From assembly GCA_914767715.1 (NCBI GenBank), contig OU612074.1, positions 7,765,501 to 7,829,500 on the forward strand: 64,000 bases of DNA. Reading direction: 5' to 3'. The DNA comes from Membranipora membranacea. Its lineage: Eukaryota > Bryozoa > Gymnolaemata > Cheilostomatida > Membraniporidae. The notes under the pieces were generated by a model that saw only the letters and a list, made by a program, of their open reading frames with translations, had not been told where the DNA came from and searched no databases. A program made the position numbers and the translations under genes. Every line of letters begins with the position of its first letter. The first letter of the stretch is position 1. This document shows positions 10,827 to 22,680 of this stretch, piece by piece.

Positions 10827-13066
10827 CCCCTATATCAGAAAGCCTGTGAAGGTATGTTGGCTTTTAATAAACCATGTTCAACGGGACAATTAGAAAATGG
10901 AGAAGTTTTGTCTTGATTAGAGCAACCATGATTGTCATGCCAATGATAAGCAAATCCAAATCCTGTGTTTACAAAGCCACTTAAAAATTAAGAAGAATGA
11001 TTTTTTGTCTTTTAAACAGAGACTTTTCATGAAGCAAGAGCAAACTTTAATCAAAAAGATGTCTACATGGTGCTGCTATTTATTTGTTTGAACAAAGGGC
11101 TACCGTTAGAACTGAGCACATTTACCAACACATCTGAGTCACTTTTCGAGCAGACAGATCCGCAACGCTTTTTTGCTAACATGTTTTTTTCATTATTCGT
11201 TCAAATGAGATATTTGTTTAAACTGGGAAATCAGATATTGAAATTGATTTTGATGATACTAGTACTGAGATGATCAGGTTATTTATGGTAAACAGAGTGT
11301 TATCATCAGTTACGAGCAACAATTTATGTTATTACTTAGAGTACTCAGGCGCAAAAATACTGCATGTCACATGCAACAAGTTTATTGACTGTTTGATCGA
11401 ATCTAAATGGCTGTTAAGTTGTCGAATATCTGAAATGAATAGACAACGCTTCAAAACAACAAACCAAAACACATCAGACAATCAAAGGAAAGCCTCAAAA
11501 CAAGCACAATAAATGTCTATTCAAAAATGCACAATGCCTGGATATGGGTGAAATCTTTCCCTGGCTTTTGCAATAGCCTCAGACTGTGATAAATTCAGTA
11601 CATTTTCTATTCTCCCGACATACAGTTTAGTTACTTCTCTATTTGTATCATGCCGAAATCTGGTGAGAAAGCTAAATGAGGGTTCTGTCATATATTTTAT
11701 TTATGGCACAGTATGTCCATTTGACTTCTTTTTGGCTTGCAATGTATTTTCTTGGCTATTAAAAGTCTGATTTCAAACCAGGAAATTTGTTAATCAAATC
11801 AGATCATAATTGATCATACTTTTTGGTGATAACTTGAATGTCATTGAGCTTTTTGAATAGCTGCAAAATGCCGCAGATAATTAAGATTGATAATTTTGCA
11901 ACTCAATTAGTTTTCATTGATTCAGGAAATTCACTGTTACATACTTACGATTAAGCTAGGTCATAATCGTGGTGTATACCTCTCCTGTGTACTTGTCTAC
12001 TGACTGACTCATGGAAAGACATGTGACAGCATGGAAAGACATGCTGACAAGCTGAAAAGACAGCTAAACCTACTACAAGGGGTCCCAGCAATGGGCCATG
12101 TAAGGCCAATAACCCTAACACGTACGCTGTGTTTCATAGGGTGGCAATGGTGGATTGGAATGTGCTGTTGGATGAGAGAACACAACTTCGAGTAGTGAAT
12201 AGCGGGCTATCTTATTAGCGCCATCGACCCATTCTTTTTTTGGGGATGGTGAGATGGCGCAATCGGTTAGCGTTAGGTATATTGGATATCAACATCTCAT
12301 CCTATGGCTCAGATTCTGTTTGCACAGAAAGGTCAAACTCGCTTATAACATTGAAAGTATGGCACACAAAAAAGAGGGAAAAAATAAATTAAAATGGAGT
12401 TTGGGCTGAATCAGTTGAAAAATCACATATAAATTCAAAAAAGGTTTATCGCCTCTTGGTGATTCGACACTTGGATGGTCGGTATTTATCTATTTTTTCT
12501 CTGCGAGCAGATTTTCTATTCGTATTTACTTTAATACGAGAGTTCAGGGGATGGTGATTGTCGCTGGCTACTTTTGATGAAGTGTTCACTGAAAGAGGTG
12601 GGCACGGAAGTTGCGATAGTTGGCAGTGCAAGGATGTCAAGCCTCTGTTCGTAGTTGACAGAGAATGGCAGAGTCCTGGATTCTCTCTAGTCTAGTTTGG
12701 TCAGTGTCTGGTAACATATTTTACTTAATATTAGCTACATAAAAAATTCATCATCTCCGTAGGTTACACCAAGATGCATAGCTATAGCATACATAATTTG
12801 TGAAACCTCATCTTGCTTGATTTAACATTTAGGCCTAAAAAATGTATTCCGCTACGGATATAAGTTCACAGTTTTCCACTGTATATGTCACTCGAATGGT
12901 AAAGATTGCAAAAAAAACCATATTTGCAGAGATGAAAGATTTAGTTTTGTAGTCAATTTTTTTCGGATAAAAGAGACCACTCATGGTGATGTTTATATAA
13001 CGAACACATGAGGGTAAAAAGTAAAATGATTTCGACATCTCATTTACATTAGCCCACCCTCTTGTA
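10827..13066. other. No recognised gene; one unassigned open region
   Basis: Open frames at 11067-11273 and 11270-11512 have no recognised motif. The stretch 11225-11450 reads well in one frame (FDDTSTEMIRLFM...) and could be an exon of the transposase-derived gene at 13067-14329 on the same strand, but no splice link was established. A poor tRNA-like stretch lies at about 12247-12330 (A-box-like GGCGCAATCGGTTAGCG, weak B box). Nothing else was recognised. Confidence 0.3.
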
Positions 13067-14329
13067 GAACTGTTACTAATATTGACCTGCAACGAGCAGA
13101 GGTACTGCTGAAGGTGGGCCTCAGGATGTTTGTAGACGATTATGGGGGATCACCGAATATGCATCTGGCGTTACATCTTGTCAAAGACATCAGAAGATAC
13201 GGCCCCGCTCCAGTGTATGTAATAATCTATCCTATAAAAACTCACTCATCCCAACACTGTATCAAGATTAATTTTGTTAAATGAACATTTTCCCTGGGAA
13301 AATTTACGAAACTAAGAGAGTAAAACCTGGCTGCATTGTTTCTTGGTTGTTTAATCTCCTACACAATGTTTAATATTCAGATTTAATTTTCATTATCAAA
13401 ACAATCCATCGAATAAGGGCTGTCTGATACATTGTGGATTCTAGCCCATCAATGTTTGTTGCATCTGTAATTATAGGGATTAACTTTAAAGGGCAACCAA
13501 GGTTTCAAACAAGTTCTCATCTACTGATAACAGATTGCAACTTCTGCATCGGGAAAAAGACAAAATCTAATTCTGATGATTATTCAGCCAGAATTCTTGT
13601 GGAACAATCCATCCATCAAGTACTCAAACTCAGCTAAAATAGTTTACCACAGAGCAGTTTCCTGTTCCTGTTATTATTTAGTCTGTGCTCTATCATTAAT
13701 TGAGCAATGTCTTGGAACCTCCCCTAAACTGAAGTGTTACCAAGCTTAGAGTCAGCAACTACTTTGAGTTTTGCGCCGCGTCATGCACAAAGCTGATGCT
13801 GCCTAGCACATTATTTACTACCCACTAATGCATTGCTGCGAAACCTTGGTTGCCCTTTAAATTCTAAAATAACATTGCCAACAGAAATTACTGCTAGTAA
13901 CTGGCGATGATTGTCGCACAACAACAAGTCTATGAATTACAATTTATAGGGATTTTAAGGATTATCAACTGGGAACGCCTAAGAGCCATCAGCAATAAAA
14001 ATCCTCGTGATTTACTTGTGTTTTAATCCGTGTCTTTTTCCCTGGGTAAGAATGTGATTGGTCTCTTTGAACTGCTATAAGATATTCATTACACAATATG
14101 AAATTTATGTTACAGGTACTGGGCATTTTCCTTTGAAATGAAAAATGGTACTGATGGAAAGCTGAGAACAAACGGCCATGATAATTCGATGCCAGTTCAG
14201 GTCATGCGAAAACTTGACACAAAATCCCAGAGCAACAGGACTGATGCTGAGAAGGAGCTATGCACCTATACAGGAAAGCCAAAGCTATTGAAAGCGAATC
14301 GGATCAATGTAGATAACCTCAGGCAACAG
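13067..14329 (+). CDS. Two exons of a DUF4218-like, En/Spm-type transposase-derived protein (partial)
   Basis: Exon a is 13067-13214 and exon b is 14116-14329. A donor CCAGT|GTATGT and acceptor TTACAG|G give a continuous frame, APV|YWAFSFE, across the intron. The peptide LRMFVDDYGGSPNMHLALH ... YGPAPVYWAFSFE ... followed by an NG and a Q-x-x-R-x-L segment fits the pattern F-V-x-x-YG...N-x-HL...YGP...W-x-FSFE-x-NG of the domain downstream of En/Spm (CACTA)-like transposases. Exon b ends at CAACAG|GTATGA. No further exons or terminal repeats were found. The intron contains a TTAA-flanked MITE. It could be an exonised or domesticated fragment, or a decaying transposon. The homology is from memory and moderately sure; function is unknown. 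Confidence 0.5.
13490..13856 (+). mobile_element. TTAA-flanked MITE, copy 1
   Basis: It begins AGGGCAACCAAGGTTTC and ends with the complement GAAACCTTGGTTGCCCT. It is flanked by TTAA at 13486-13489 and 13857-13860. About 367 bp, no ORF. The TTAA duplication points to the piggyBac superfamily. It lies in the intron of the transposase-derived gene. Confidence 0.85.
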
Positions 14330-15159
14330 GTATGATAGTTTATGACTCCAATTTGCTATCATATGTCATTATATTATAGCCAGGATTGAATCAGTTTCAC
14401 TTGGTGTTACATTTTAATCCTTGACAACAAGATTATTGCCATTTGGATAAAAAAAAGCCTGGCATGAATTTGTGATAAATTATAGGTTTTGGTCCAATGG
14501 TTCTTTCAATGGCATTTTGTTGCCTCACGCGCTCTAGCTCAGTTGGATACCTGGGTGATATTTATGGCCAACTGAATTATGTTGGCTGAATAGCATATTT
14601 GTGAGCGGAATCTGCTTTTTTGAATCACCGCGAAGAATTTCTCAAAATTGGCGAGGTCTGCTAATGATTGTTATCAGTTGCCGACAAAACATGATGGCAA
14701 TCAGTAATTAGAAGAGTCACTGACATCAAGACTTCTCTCCAATTTTATGTGTGCCTCTGATCGCTTTAGTCAATTTTATGCGAGTATCTAACATGCACTA
14801 TGGTTCCATGCTTCTGCCCCTCACATGTCGAATGATAATTGCTAACGATTTACGTGATGAAAAAACATGAATAGATCTCTGCCGCTTCATCTACGCCACC
14901 CTAACAATAGTTGCAGGAAGAAATGCCTATCAATGCATGTGAAAGTTGATCGAAAATTCTAATCCAATGTATCAATTGGGCCTGAAACTGATTTCACGTT
15001 GACATATGCAAACATAGTGATGTACTCGGCCCTAATTAGTAAAATTAAACTCATGTCGTCACATCAAATTCCTTGTGATGGTACTCATGCATAGTCAATA
15101 TAATCACTCTCTATCAAACAGAAATATACATGCATATTTTAGTAAATTATCTATATGAT
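14330..15159. other. No recognised gene
   Basis: AT-rich DNA without a convincing ORF. A tRNA A-box-like TAGCTCAGTTGG occurs near 14533 with no matching B box. Confidence 0.4.
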
Positions 15160-15670
15160 CACACCATCAGATCAAACAAAGTTGTTAGATATTATAATTG
15201 ATAATAAGTTGAATTTTAGTAGTCATTTTGAATATTTAATTTCTAAGTGTAATAGCTGATTATTGTTAATGAGACAACTGAAATCTTTTGGACTCAACAG
15301 TGACAGCCTCAACACCTTTTATATATTTAACATAATATCAATTTTATTGTATGGGACCCTGCTTGGCATAGCCTTTTATCCTTGACATCAAAAGAAAAAC
15401 TAGAAAAAATTCAATCCCCTTCCCGTATGAGTTACATTGATAGGTTAGCTTTCCACTCTATTCCGCTACTCAATGATTTTATATTTTCTAGATGTGCCAA
15501 ATATTTTGAACGTATTTCTAGTAGCCAGTCTCACCCACTTTTTAGTCGCCTTAGTTTTAATAATTTCAAGAGATTTTCCGCTGCTAATAGTGTATGCACT
15601 AATTACCGTCCAGATATTTCCCAAACCCAGGAACGCTCAAAAACTTTTTTCAGTTATATATGAGATTTTT
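15160..15670 (+). pseudogene. Decayed CR1-like non-LTR retrotransposon, 3' end of the reverse transcriptase ORF
   Basis: Conceptual translation shows LLDIIIDNKLNFSSHFEYLI, then a LRQLKSFGLNSDSLNTFY-like stretch, then the 93-residue open frame 15382-15663 ending in QERSKTFFSYI. The order (GI-x-IDNKL-x-F, LRQLK-x-x-GL, LYG/W-x, K-x-x-x-x-IQ, final R-x-K-x-FF) is that of the region after the catalytic RT domain in CR1/L2-type elements. Stops and a frameshift interrupt it. The 5' part is missing. Confidence 0.6.
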
Positions 15671-17144
15671 TAATAATGGCAACATTTATATTGAGTAAAA
15701 CGAGCACGACATTTCAATGTTATCGAACCTTGGTTTGATAGAGAAGTGAAAAGAAACCAATACCAATACCAATTAGTATATCACATGATCAGTGTGGTCA
15801 GCAGACCTATGGTTGTGTCATTGGAGATCGTATAACCATGCCCACTTCGATTTTGCAGTAAATCTAATAAGTCAACTGTCCTTCAGGCTTGAATTTTAAT
15901 TTAATTTTATATACATAATGATGCTGACACTGATCTGTAATGTCGTTTTGATTCCCAGCAGACCAACCATTAACCTCTCTGGACAGCGTTAGCGGAGGAG
16001 TGACTGAATGGAAGGGAAAAGTCAAAGCAAGTGAATCGATTGCAACCTCAGATGGAAACACTATAAAGTGCAAAAAATCATATTAGTGAACAAGGAAACA
16101 GTGATATTTGAGTGAGAGTATGAAGACAGAGATTTAGATTCTAGTCAGGCAACAGCAGGATGTTTATACCGACAGTTTTCCGATAAAATGTATTATGTAC
16201 CATTGACAGATTATACACAGAAGTACAAAGCTGTACAGCATGCTGGGAATTTTTTGCTCCTTCCACTGAGAAAAAAATTGTGCTTTTAAATCGTTCAATC
16301 AATATGCCTTCTTTTCTTCTTTATCTGAAATTTGTGTACAGCCATTATTAGTATCAAACTTTTTAATTTTGCCCGATTTGATGCTTTGAGGTTTCAATCA
16401 CCCAAAGAGTTATCTAGACTGGCTTTGTGTAATATATTTCATTATTTTTATGCATTATTTAGATTACCCATTGTTATCAATAAAGTCCAGCAGTATCAGT
16501 AACTGCTGAAACTTCAGTCGTGTACTACTTCATACAACACTATTACATGTATTGGTAATTATGCTTGCCAAAGATTTGACAATATGTTGTTGACTTGGCA
16601 GATACTTAAAACAATAATCCCATCTTTGACACTTAAATAATACAACAGCAAAAGCATAACTCAAATTGAGACCCATGTTTCAAAACTACATACATGCGAC
16701 ATAGTTTTCGATGTGCAGGAGAAAGGTGCAGGGAGAAAAAAGCTATTTTTATCAATGTGGTCCTTTACACCTCGATGCCAGTCCATTCAAAGCATTGCCA
16801 GTAACCAATACAGTTACAGTGCCAGGGCAATTGATATATAGTGGATGGAGTAAGGCTCACTCAAACAGAGGCAGTGTTTTCTTATTAAACTGCACTACTT
16901 TTAGCATAATTAAGCAAATATATATGTCATGCTCACCTGGCCATTGAGATCCAAAAGGTGCCCAACAATATTAGAGCTACATCATAGAGATACATCATCG
17001 GTAGAAATAAGAAGTTAGTAAGACCGAGGTAGTAGCTCTCATCAGCAGCATGAGACAACAAAGTGACTGAGTGACAATCATTGTACTTGTAGCACCAATT
17101 TGCTCTTGCGTAAATATATTTGCATGATTTAATATAAGTAGGAC
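15671..17144. other. No recognised gene
   Basis: Open frames at 15864-16073 (minus) and 16711-16947 (plus) show no motif. A weak reverse tRNA-like stretch lies near 15940-15990. No other structure was recognised. Confidence 0.35.
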
Positions 17145-17665
17145 ATCATTGTGTTAATCGCCCTCGATTAAGGTGCACATGTAGCTCAGCTATGAGGTTA
17201 TCAGAGATATGGTGTAACAACAACCATACGTCCACTAAAATTGGTAGCCAAACAAAATAGTAAGGTAAAGTTTTGAATGTTTTTTTACAAAAATCAAAGA
17301 CAGGAAAACAAACCGAGCTGATCACAATAAGTTATAATTCTGTATAATTTCTATATAAACAAATAATATTGTGTCTTGTCCTGATGAAATTTGAGTCCAG
17401 TATTATAACGAATAATGTAGCAAATATTAGATATACTCATTAAGATAGGAAAAGGATATACCATTTAATGACATATTAGGTGGATTTCAAAACATCTAAC
17501 AGTGTCATGCAACAATAAGTAGTTATGTGATAAGGCTAAGGATCACCAATCAATGGTGAATGTGAAACCACTTTACTGCATAATATTTGCTAGTTCACCA
17601 TCTTGGGTAGGTAATTAACACAGTGATTCAGATACTTTTAGGAGTGGGAAGCAGAGCTCAAAGTG
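17145..17665. repeat. Left arm of ~520-bp inverted repeat
   Basis: Matches the reverse complement of 19105-19625. Shared landmarks are the AGATATGGTGTAACAACA stretch near 17206 and the ATCACCAATCAATGGTGAATG stretch near 17543. The arms are diverged with small indels. They enclose 1.4 kb that ends in a separate foldback element. Confidence 0.8.
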
Positions 17666-18635
17666 TTTAATGAAAAGCATTCATAAATTTTGAGTAAAAG
17701 TGGCCTCTGTTCATCTTGCACTAAATGAGGGACGGTTTGTCGACAACCTTTGCTTCTTTTCAACTGAAACAATTCACCGTGTTAGCTTCAGTTCCAAGCA
17801 AAGGGTATCACAATGAGTTGAATAGAAATAACGATTGAGTCTATATTAATACTAGTGAACATCTAGTAGCACCTCAATGTCATTACATCAGTTAATATTT
17901 TTATTAACATAATAGTAGTATTGAATCAAGTATTCTGAATATTATGTAACTAAAAGATAAGAGTGTGTTTCACTTGACCGTAAATATTGACAATGAATTT
18001 AACCATTGCTTGGTAGGTTTTCATCAGGTGAAAGCTGTACTGATTTGCACAAGATTACTGTTGGATGTTGTTCTATTTATAATAGTACTGGCTTTTACCT
18101 AGTATATTGACTCCGCATTACACTGTCATATTACAGTCATTTTCAAATTTCTTGGAAATTAAGCACAAACCATTATGGCTTTTATTATTAATCTCAAAAT
18201 TTTGCTGTAATATTGACATTGATTCCTAACGATATCTATCATAGATTGATGTGAGATGATGATGATGAGATGAGATGTAATCCTGCCACCTTTTCACTTG
18301 TGGACTCCCAAAAGTTGAAAATCAAAACTGCAGACATACAACTTAGTTTTCGATGTGGCACACATAGGGCGTATTTCTTAAATCGAGAGTTTCAAAACAC
18401 CTTTTTGATTTTAATATTTATGAGTATGCAACATTGGCAGAGAAGTGAATTTTATAGAATTTTTATAAAACTATTTAACTGTTCTGTATTCTAATTAAAA
18501 AACCATCAAACACCATCCTGTTTTCTGTGCATAACTTTCCCCGGATTTTTCATTTACCACCTCATTATATTTTGTTTGTAACAACTTATTTAGGAAGTAA
18601 TTATATCAAATTTTCACATCAATTGCAATTACCCT
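17666..18635. other. Spacer of the inverted repeat; no recognised gene
   Basis: Open frame 18270-18494 has no recognised motif. No other feature was seen. Confidence 0.35.
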
Positions 18636-19092
18636 TGTTGAACCCACAAACCTCGCAAACATCAAAACGTTCCACTAACGTCACCATTCCAAAAACGTCG
18701 CAATGAAGGGTTTTTATAACGTCACAAACCCACAAACGTCGCAACTTTTTAAACGTTGCAATAGCTCGAACCCACTAACGTCGCAACTCAACAGAAATAC
18801 TGAGTTGTCTTCTCATTTGATGCATATTTGTGATTACAACTTGCTGCGAGTAGTAGATAGGAGCATACAAACTTCAAAACACTGTGGGTAGTTGAATATC
18901 AATGTTATCATTTGCGACGTTAGTGGGTTCGAGCTCTTGCGACGTTTAAATAGTTGCTACGTTTGTGGGTTTACGATGTTATAAAAACCCTACGTTGCGA
19001 CATTTTTGGGATTGCGACCTTTTTGGGATTGCGACGTTAGTGGAACGCTAGATTGCGACGTTTTGACGTTTGCGAAGTTTGTGGGTTCAACA
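18636..19092. mobile_element. Foldback element made of AACGTCGCAA-type units, 5-bp target duplication
   Basis: About 150-bp inverted arms at each end are built from irregular repeats of AACGTCGCAA and ACCCACAAACGTCGC. The termini are TGTTGAACCC and GGGTTCAACA, flanked by ACCCT at 18631-18635 and 19093-19097. The element is 457 bp and non-coding; its loop is about 18790-18910. It is placed at the inner end of the larger inverted repeat's right arm. Confidence 0.75.
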
Positions 19093-19104
19093 ACCCTTCT
19101 TGTA

Positions 19105-19625
19105 ATTTCAAGCGCTCTGCTTCTCGCTTCTAAAAAGACCAGAATCACCGTTTTAATTACGTGCCCAAGATAGTGATCTAGCATTATACAGTAATATGGT
19201 ATCACATTCACCATTGATTGGTGATCCTTAACCCTGCTACATAACTACTTATTGTTGCATGGCACTGTTAGATGTTTTGTAATCCAAATTATATGTCATT
19301 CAATGATAAATCTTGTTCTGTTTTTAAATATGTTAATCTTCATGAGTATATCTACTATTTGCTGCAAAAGTTGTTATAATACTGGGCTCAAATTATATCA
19401 GAACATTTAGAGTGAATGTTTATTCAGAAATAGCAGAATTATAACTTATTGTGTTTGATTTGTTTATTTTTTTGAATTCTTGTAAAAGAATCTGTTAAAC
19501 TTATTCTTAGTATTTTGTTTTTGCAACCATTTTAATGAACATAGAGCGGTTGTTACACCATATCTCTGAATACCTTATGATTGAGGCGCATGTGTACCTT
19601 AATTAACATTGTAATTGACACAATT
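19105..19625. repeat. Right arm of ~520-bp inverted repeat
   Basis: Reverse-complement partner of 17145-17665. Its inner end lies only a dozen bases beyond the foldback element. Confidence 0.8.
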
Positions 19626-20399
19626 ATGACCTCCTCATAGGTTCAAAGGTTCAAACTTACAGAGAATGGAAGTTCAACTATTGTGCAGGTTCAAAATCCT
19701 CCTAAGCATCCAGCATTTGATATGCCAAAATTGTTTTGATACATTGAACATGATCAGATGATACCTGGTAACATGCTGGCTATGATGAACTTCACTATAG
19801 TGCCAATCTCACCAGGTGGAGATATGGAATAAGTATTTGCTCTAAAAGGATCTATAGTCCTTCCTGCATATAGCAGTGAGTTGAAACCCACATAATTTAC
19901 GAAACCTTTCAAATTAGAATGGCCCTACATCTCACTGTGTAAGTGTATATACTATCACGGCCAATGAATGAAAGAAAGAATACAACACATGTTCATATTA
20001 CATGAGATGGAACAGTCTGATATATCGCCTGGAAAAAACCAATAGAAGCAACTTCGACACACGGGAACTGCTATTTTATAATGAAACTGCCTCGCTGAAC
20101 CAAGGATGAAACTCAATTATTGGCAACTAGTTATCAAAAATGATAAAGATGAAATAAAACAGATTTTCAGCTTATTGCATGCAATCTTGATCCTTTTGAT
20201 CTGCAGCTTACAAATAACTTTGATCAATATATCACCTAAATAAATTCCTAGCATCATGGAGCAGTGCAACTTGTTAAGTCCTATAACATAACGTTTCTTT
20301 ACTATGACTCTCAATATTTACCAACTAGATCGGTACAAACCACTTCCTATTCACCAACATTGATGTATTTGCAACATGCTCATATTATAATGTATCTAC
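19626..20399. other. No recognised gene
   Basis: Short GGTTCAAA repeats occur near 19640-19695. No coding signal was recognised. Confidence 0.35.
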
Positions 20400-21220
20400 T
20401 GTTATTGTTTTAGCTGACAAATCTTTCTTATTCTATGATGACGGATTAGCTGCTGAGTCAATTAACTCATTCATGCAGTCATCTAATAGATCAAGCAATT
20501 CTTCAGGCGAACTGCTTTATATCCCTCTCACATACAATCACTGCATCATTACATTTAACAGACTATCAATGACAGTGTCTGAGCTGTCCATGCCATGCTG
20601 CTTCAGAAACAGTAGACGCACTACAACAGCAGCATCGCTCCATGAGTTTTCTTTTCTCTGGCCAAGAGGTGAGTCATTGTTACGCTATCAAAGGAAAAGG
20701 AACCAACAAATTTTTAGGACTTGAGTTAGACTCCAACATAACTTTCCATGAGCACTTTAAAAGCCTAAAAAAGAAAATTTAAATTAAACTTAACTTAAAT
20801 TTAACTCTGATGATGATGCGAGCACTACGTCCAGCCATTGACCAAATGTCAGTGGTTAACATATAGAACAGCTTTTTCTATCCTCATTTGATATACGGAT
20901 TAGAGTTCTGGGGCCACGCAAGTGATAGACAACTACGACCAATACAGACTACAAAAAATTCTCTGCAGGTCATTAAGAGAATTTGACCAGGGGTCACATC
21001 TCCAGTCATTTTGAAAAACTTACAATCATGCCATTGCAAATGCTTTTTGAATACAGAACTTTAAAACTTTTATTAAAATCATATTCAATTCAAGATATTT
21101 TAAATATGAAAACAAACCATGAGTACAACACTAGATCCAACAAACTTAAAATAACTAAGACCAACAACAAGCGAGGAGAGAGGTCCTTGTTGAGCGATGG
21201 CATAGCCTTGTTCAACAAGT
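20400..21220 (+). pseudogene. Decayed jockey/CR1-like reverse transcriptase remnant
   Basis: Across several frames the translation reads in order: a VIVLADKSFLFYDDG segment (degenerate catalytic ADD region) near 20408, KGTNKFLGLELDSNITFHEH near 20697, FFYPHLIYGLEFWGHAS near 20875, then LQMLFEYRTLKLLLKS and HEYNTRSNKLKITKT within the frame 20983-21327. These are the post-catalytic landmarks of jockey/CR1-type ORF2. In-frame stops and frameshifts make it inactive. It is distinct from the copies at 15160 and 23060. Confidence 0.65.
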
Positions 21221-21998
21221 ACCAGGGTCAGGCCAGGGTGCGATCTCACGGTTGGGCTTGCGGGGCGTCTCTGGTCGTGCGGTGGATAGCAGGTACGGTG
21301 GGCATGTTTTGTCTGGGCTTTTCATGATGTTTGTGTGGTGTTTTTGTAATTAGTTGGAGGGTTGGCCGCCACTCTAGTCACAGACTATCTGGCTGACCCA
21401 TGCTTTTATTTACTTTCTTTGAACATTTATTTCTCTTAATTTGCAATGTTTCTTTATAGCAAAATACAGAAAAAAAAACAGTCAAACTGTTATAACTTAT
21501 CAAATTTTGGCGCACTTACTTTATCCCTCTGATTTGATTTGCAAGTACTGTGATTGCTTGAACAGGACTTATTCTGATTGAAATTTTTTCTATAATGATC
21601 TTTGTTGTGGATCCACTTGCATGGCACACTGCAAAGAACAAAGTTCAGATTTTCTATGTAGATTCAATATGACCAGAGTTTCTTATTATTGCTTTTAATT
21701 GACATTGTAGATATCCTTACTAAGAACACGACAGATGATAAAAGTGTTCTTACTTTCTATGTTAGTTCACCTTGGAACCACTCAATCAGTTTGGTGGATC
21801 TTTCATCAGAGAGTGTGACAGACATCTACATGTGCTGTTCAGCAGGGCCAGAGAAGAAATGCTACATGCCCCACTACATGACACATGACACATGACACAT
21901 GTCACAACTAACTATGGTATCTTTGAACTTAGCACAATAACAGGATATGTTGAGTCAGTGGCGTATATTAGCAATCCCGGCCCACGGATTTCCGTGAA

Positions 21999-22080
21999 TG
22001 GCTGATTAGCTCAGTGTGTAGAGCGTCTGCCTAATAATCACTTAACAGATTGTTGTGGGTTCGAATCCCATCAAGGTCAG
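21999..22080 (+). repeat. tRNA-Ile-like module inside the hAT-type element
   Basis: An acceptor-like GGCTGAT is followed by A box TTAGCTCAGTGTGTAGAGC, the CTAATAA triplet context of a tRNA-Ile(AAU) anticodon, and B box GGTTCGAATCC. A T8 run starts at 22081, a typical Pol III terminator. Extra bases in the anticodon/variable region and weak acceptor pairing argue against a working tRNA. Confidence 0.6.
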
Positions 22081-22234
22081 TTTTTTTTCAAATGGGTGCT
22101 TTATAACTGGAGCATTTTTACCGTAATCTTCTACTGCTATTGAGTTGTTTTCTGAAAGTACCCAACAGCTCAGTGAGCTATTGAAATACCTCTTTGCTTG
22201 CACTAATTTGCTACCGATATGCAAAAGTTTCCGT

Positions 22235-22312
22235 GGTGGGAGGGCGCTTAAGCGCCCCTCCCACACCCTCCCTGCCACGCCTACGGCGTGTGGATCGGGC
22301 TGCGCCCGATCA
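22235..22312. repeat. Cluster of three GC-rich hairpins
   Basis: Three adjacent inverted repeats sit in an AT-rich setting: GGGCGCTTAAGCGCCC, a CACGCC/GGCGTG stem, and GATCGGGCTGCGCCCGATC. A diverged relative of the first stem lies at 35578-35625, so this is a dispersed repeat module. Confidence 0.8.
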
Positions 22313-22680
22313 TTATGCTCATCTCTAAAAAGTCAGTGAGTGAAATTTTTTAGAATATACGCCCCTGTGTTGAGTTACTAACAAACCAAAATGGGTTCCT
22401 CAGAGGCAATCAAGTTCTTGATTGAGGATTTGGTTCAGCACAGGTAGGGGAGCTAGGACCATTGACAAGAGTTCCTGTAAACGGAGCAATGTTTGTATTT
22501 GCGGATAGAAAGTTGCACAACCTGCGTGTGATGGATTTGCACACTCGCCTGTTCTATTCACTTTGTCTGTCTTCAGTGGATTCCTACCTAACCCCTAACA
22601 GTACAAGAAGCATGTTTGCAGTTTCGGGAGACTTACTGCTATACTGTTATCTAACATAACCATACTCTGTTCTATTTTCT

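Larger units (their letters stand above)
21956..22367. mobile_element. hAT-type non-autonomous element, 412 bp, 8-bp target duplication
   Basis: The termini CAGTGGCGTATATT and AATATACGCCCCTG are inverted repeats of the hAT kind. They are flanked by perfect TGTTGAGT copies at 21948-21955 and 22368-22375. There is no transposase. The interior has a tRNA-like module and a GC-rich hairpin cluster. It interrupts the NHL-repeat remnant. Confidence 0.88.
21680..22680 (+). pseudogene. NHL-repeat (beta-propeller) gene remnant split by a hAT-type element
   Basis: After a plausible acceptor (CATTGTAG, 21711) the frame reads FYVSSPWNHSISLVDLSS, then TNYGIFELSTITGYV. After the inserted element it continues GSAQVGELGPLTRVPVNG, then MFVFADRKLHNLRVMDL. 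The blocks match the NHL pattern (x-V-x-x-x-NH-x-I-x-VDL). A run of ACATGAC units at 21880-21902 and an in-frame TGA near 22423 break the frame independently of the insertion. The insertion itself falls inside a codon, and the frame continues past it if one copy of the 8-bp duplication is discounted. No upstream or downstream exons were placed. Function of the ancestor is unknown. Confidence 0.55.

Noticed and set aside
21999-22080. Functional tRNA-Ile gene
   Set aside because: Acceptor ends pair poorly, the anticodon/variable region is too long, and it lies within a mobile element.
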